Below are positions 5,793 through 6,152 of a stretch of 6,152 nt of DNA, piece by piece. The stretch comes from Dermatophilaceae bacterium. Lineage in GTDB: Bacteria; Actinomycetota; Actinomycetes; Actinomycetales; Dermatophilaceae. A program made the translations under genes and the position numbers. The stretch is taken from the NCBI GenBank assembly GCA_013361975.1, contig JABFXB010000544.1, positions 1 through 6,152 of the forward strand. Reading direction: 5' to 3'. A model generated the notes under the pieces. The model searched no databases and was not told the origin of the DNA. It saw nothing but the letters and a program-made list of their open reading frames with translations. The stretch's first letter is position 1; each line of letters starts with the position of its first letter.

Positions 5793-6152
5793 CTAGAGCT
5801 CCGGGAGCTCGCTCACGTCTCCCGTGCGGACCACCTCGTCGGCGATCTCGCGCAGCTTGCGGTTGGCGTGGCTGCTGGCCTCCTTGAGCACCTGGAACGC
5901 GCCGTCCTCGTCGACCCGACGCACCGCCATGACGATGCCGATCGCCGCACCGATGCGGCGCGACGACCGCAGGGCCACCTCGAGGTGTGCCGCGTGCTGC
6001 CGCCCCAGGGTGCCGTCGGCCTGCAGCGCGGCGATCATCTGCCGGTCGACGTCGGCACGCGACTCGAGGCCGTCGAGCCTCACCCGGTCGTCGTCGGACC
6101 GCGCCTCGTGCGCGCGAGCCCGCTCGTCGCTGGCGTCGGCACGGGCGTCGCT
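5793..6152 (-). CDS. ANTAR-domain RNA-binding regulator, C-terminal part (cut by right window edge)
   Basis: ANTAR proteins bind twin stem-loops in nascent mRNA and prevent transcription termination. On the minus strand the frame is open from the window edge to TAG at 5795-5793, giving 119 visible residues; the true start is probably beyond the edge. The first 50 or so residues are highly charged, rich in Ala, Arg and Asp, and look helical, perhaps a coiled coil. The ANTAR domain spans about visible residues 56-111, with the pattern HLEVALRSSRRIGAAIGIVMA, then DGAFQVLKEAS, HANRKLREIADEVV. The protein ends soon after, as usual when ANTAR is the C-terminal output. A GTG at 6083 could serve as a start but has no ribosome binding site and the frame continues past it. 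No PAS, GAF or receiver domain is visible in this part. It converges on the SDR gene with a 16-nt gap. Confidence 0.85.
   Translation of the reverse strand, partial: SDARADASDERARAHEARSDDDRVRLDGLESRADVDRQMIAALQADGTLGRQHAAHLEVALRSSRRIGAAIGIVMAVRRVDEDGAFQVLKEASSHANRKLREIADEVVRTGDVSELPEL
5796..5810. repeat. Short perfect palindrome at the convergent gene ends
   Basis: GAGCTC (5796-5801) and GAGCTC (5805-5810) form a 6-bp hairpin around CGG. It lies within the last codons of the ANTAR gene (residues Glu-Leu-Pro-Glu-Leu) and 20 nt past the SDR stop. It could contribute to termination of the SDR transcript, but it lacks a T-run and may simply reflect Glu/Leu codons. Confidence 0.3.

Noticed and set aside
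5777..5810. Bidirectional intrinsic terminator between the convergent SDR and ANTAR genes
   Set aside because: The only hairpin (5796-5810) has a 6-bp stem inside ANTAR codons and no T-run on either side, so it is recorded only as a short palindrome.

Overview
This window reads as chromosomal DNA from a very GC-rich Gram-positive actinobacterium. The signs are strong G/C bias at third codon positions, GTG starts, a PhoP-type response regulator, a membrane-anchored HtrA protease, an ANTAR protein and a likely leaderless gene. A member of the Micrococcales (for example Intrasporangiaceae) is plausible, but the sequence alone does not settle the genus.

Layout, left to right. (1) 1-247, minus strand: the N-terminal part of an unidentified exported protein with a clear signal peptide, running off the left edge. 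(2) 248-337: a divergent intergenic region that must hold the start signals for the exported protein and for the operon to its right. (3) 338-3997, plus strand: an apparent operon of response regulator (OmpR/PhoP family), sensor histidine kinase and HtrA/DegP-type serine protease with a PDZ domain. The gene order recalls mycobacterial mprA-mprB-pepD, although the regulator sequence looks closer to PhoP. (4) 3998-4246: a gene-free stretch holding GC-rich hairpins just after the protease gene, a nested inverted repeat of about 80 nt (4090-4169), an 11-bp direct repeat and a -10 element placed for leaderless transcription. (5) 4247-5776, plus strand: a 509-residue SDR-fold protein with an N-terminal four-cysteine zinc-ribbon-like motif, a large insertion and a substituted catalytic tyrosine position. 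(6) 5793-6152, minus strand: the C-terminal part of an ANTAR-domain RNA-binding regulator, convergent with the SDR gene and cut by the right edge.

How the genes fit together. The kinase has two membrane segments and an outer sensor domain of about 120 residues, so it most likely senses an envelope or extracellular signal and phosphorylates the response regulator. The protease carries an N-terminal membrane anchor and would act on misfolded proteins on the outer face of the membrane. Together they look like an envelope-stress module. The divergent exported protein could be a further target, which is inference. The SDR protein and the ANTAR protein have no evident functional link to that module.

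No CRISPR array, tRNA, rRNA, insertion sequence or phage gene was seen. The least conventional items are the zinc-ribbon SDR with the altered active site and the nested inverted repeat upstream of it.
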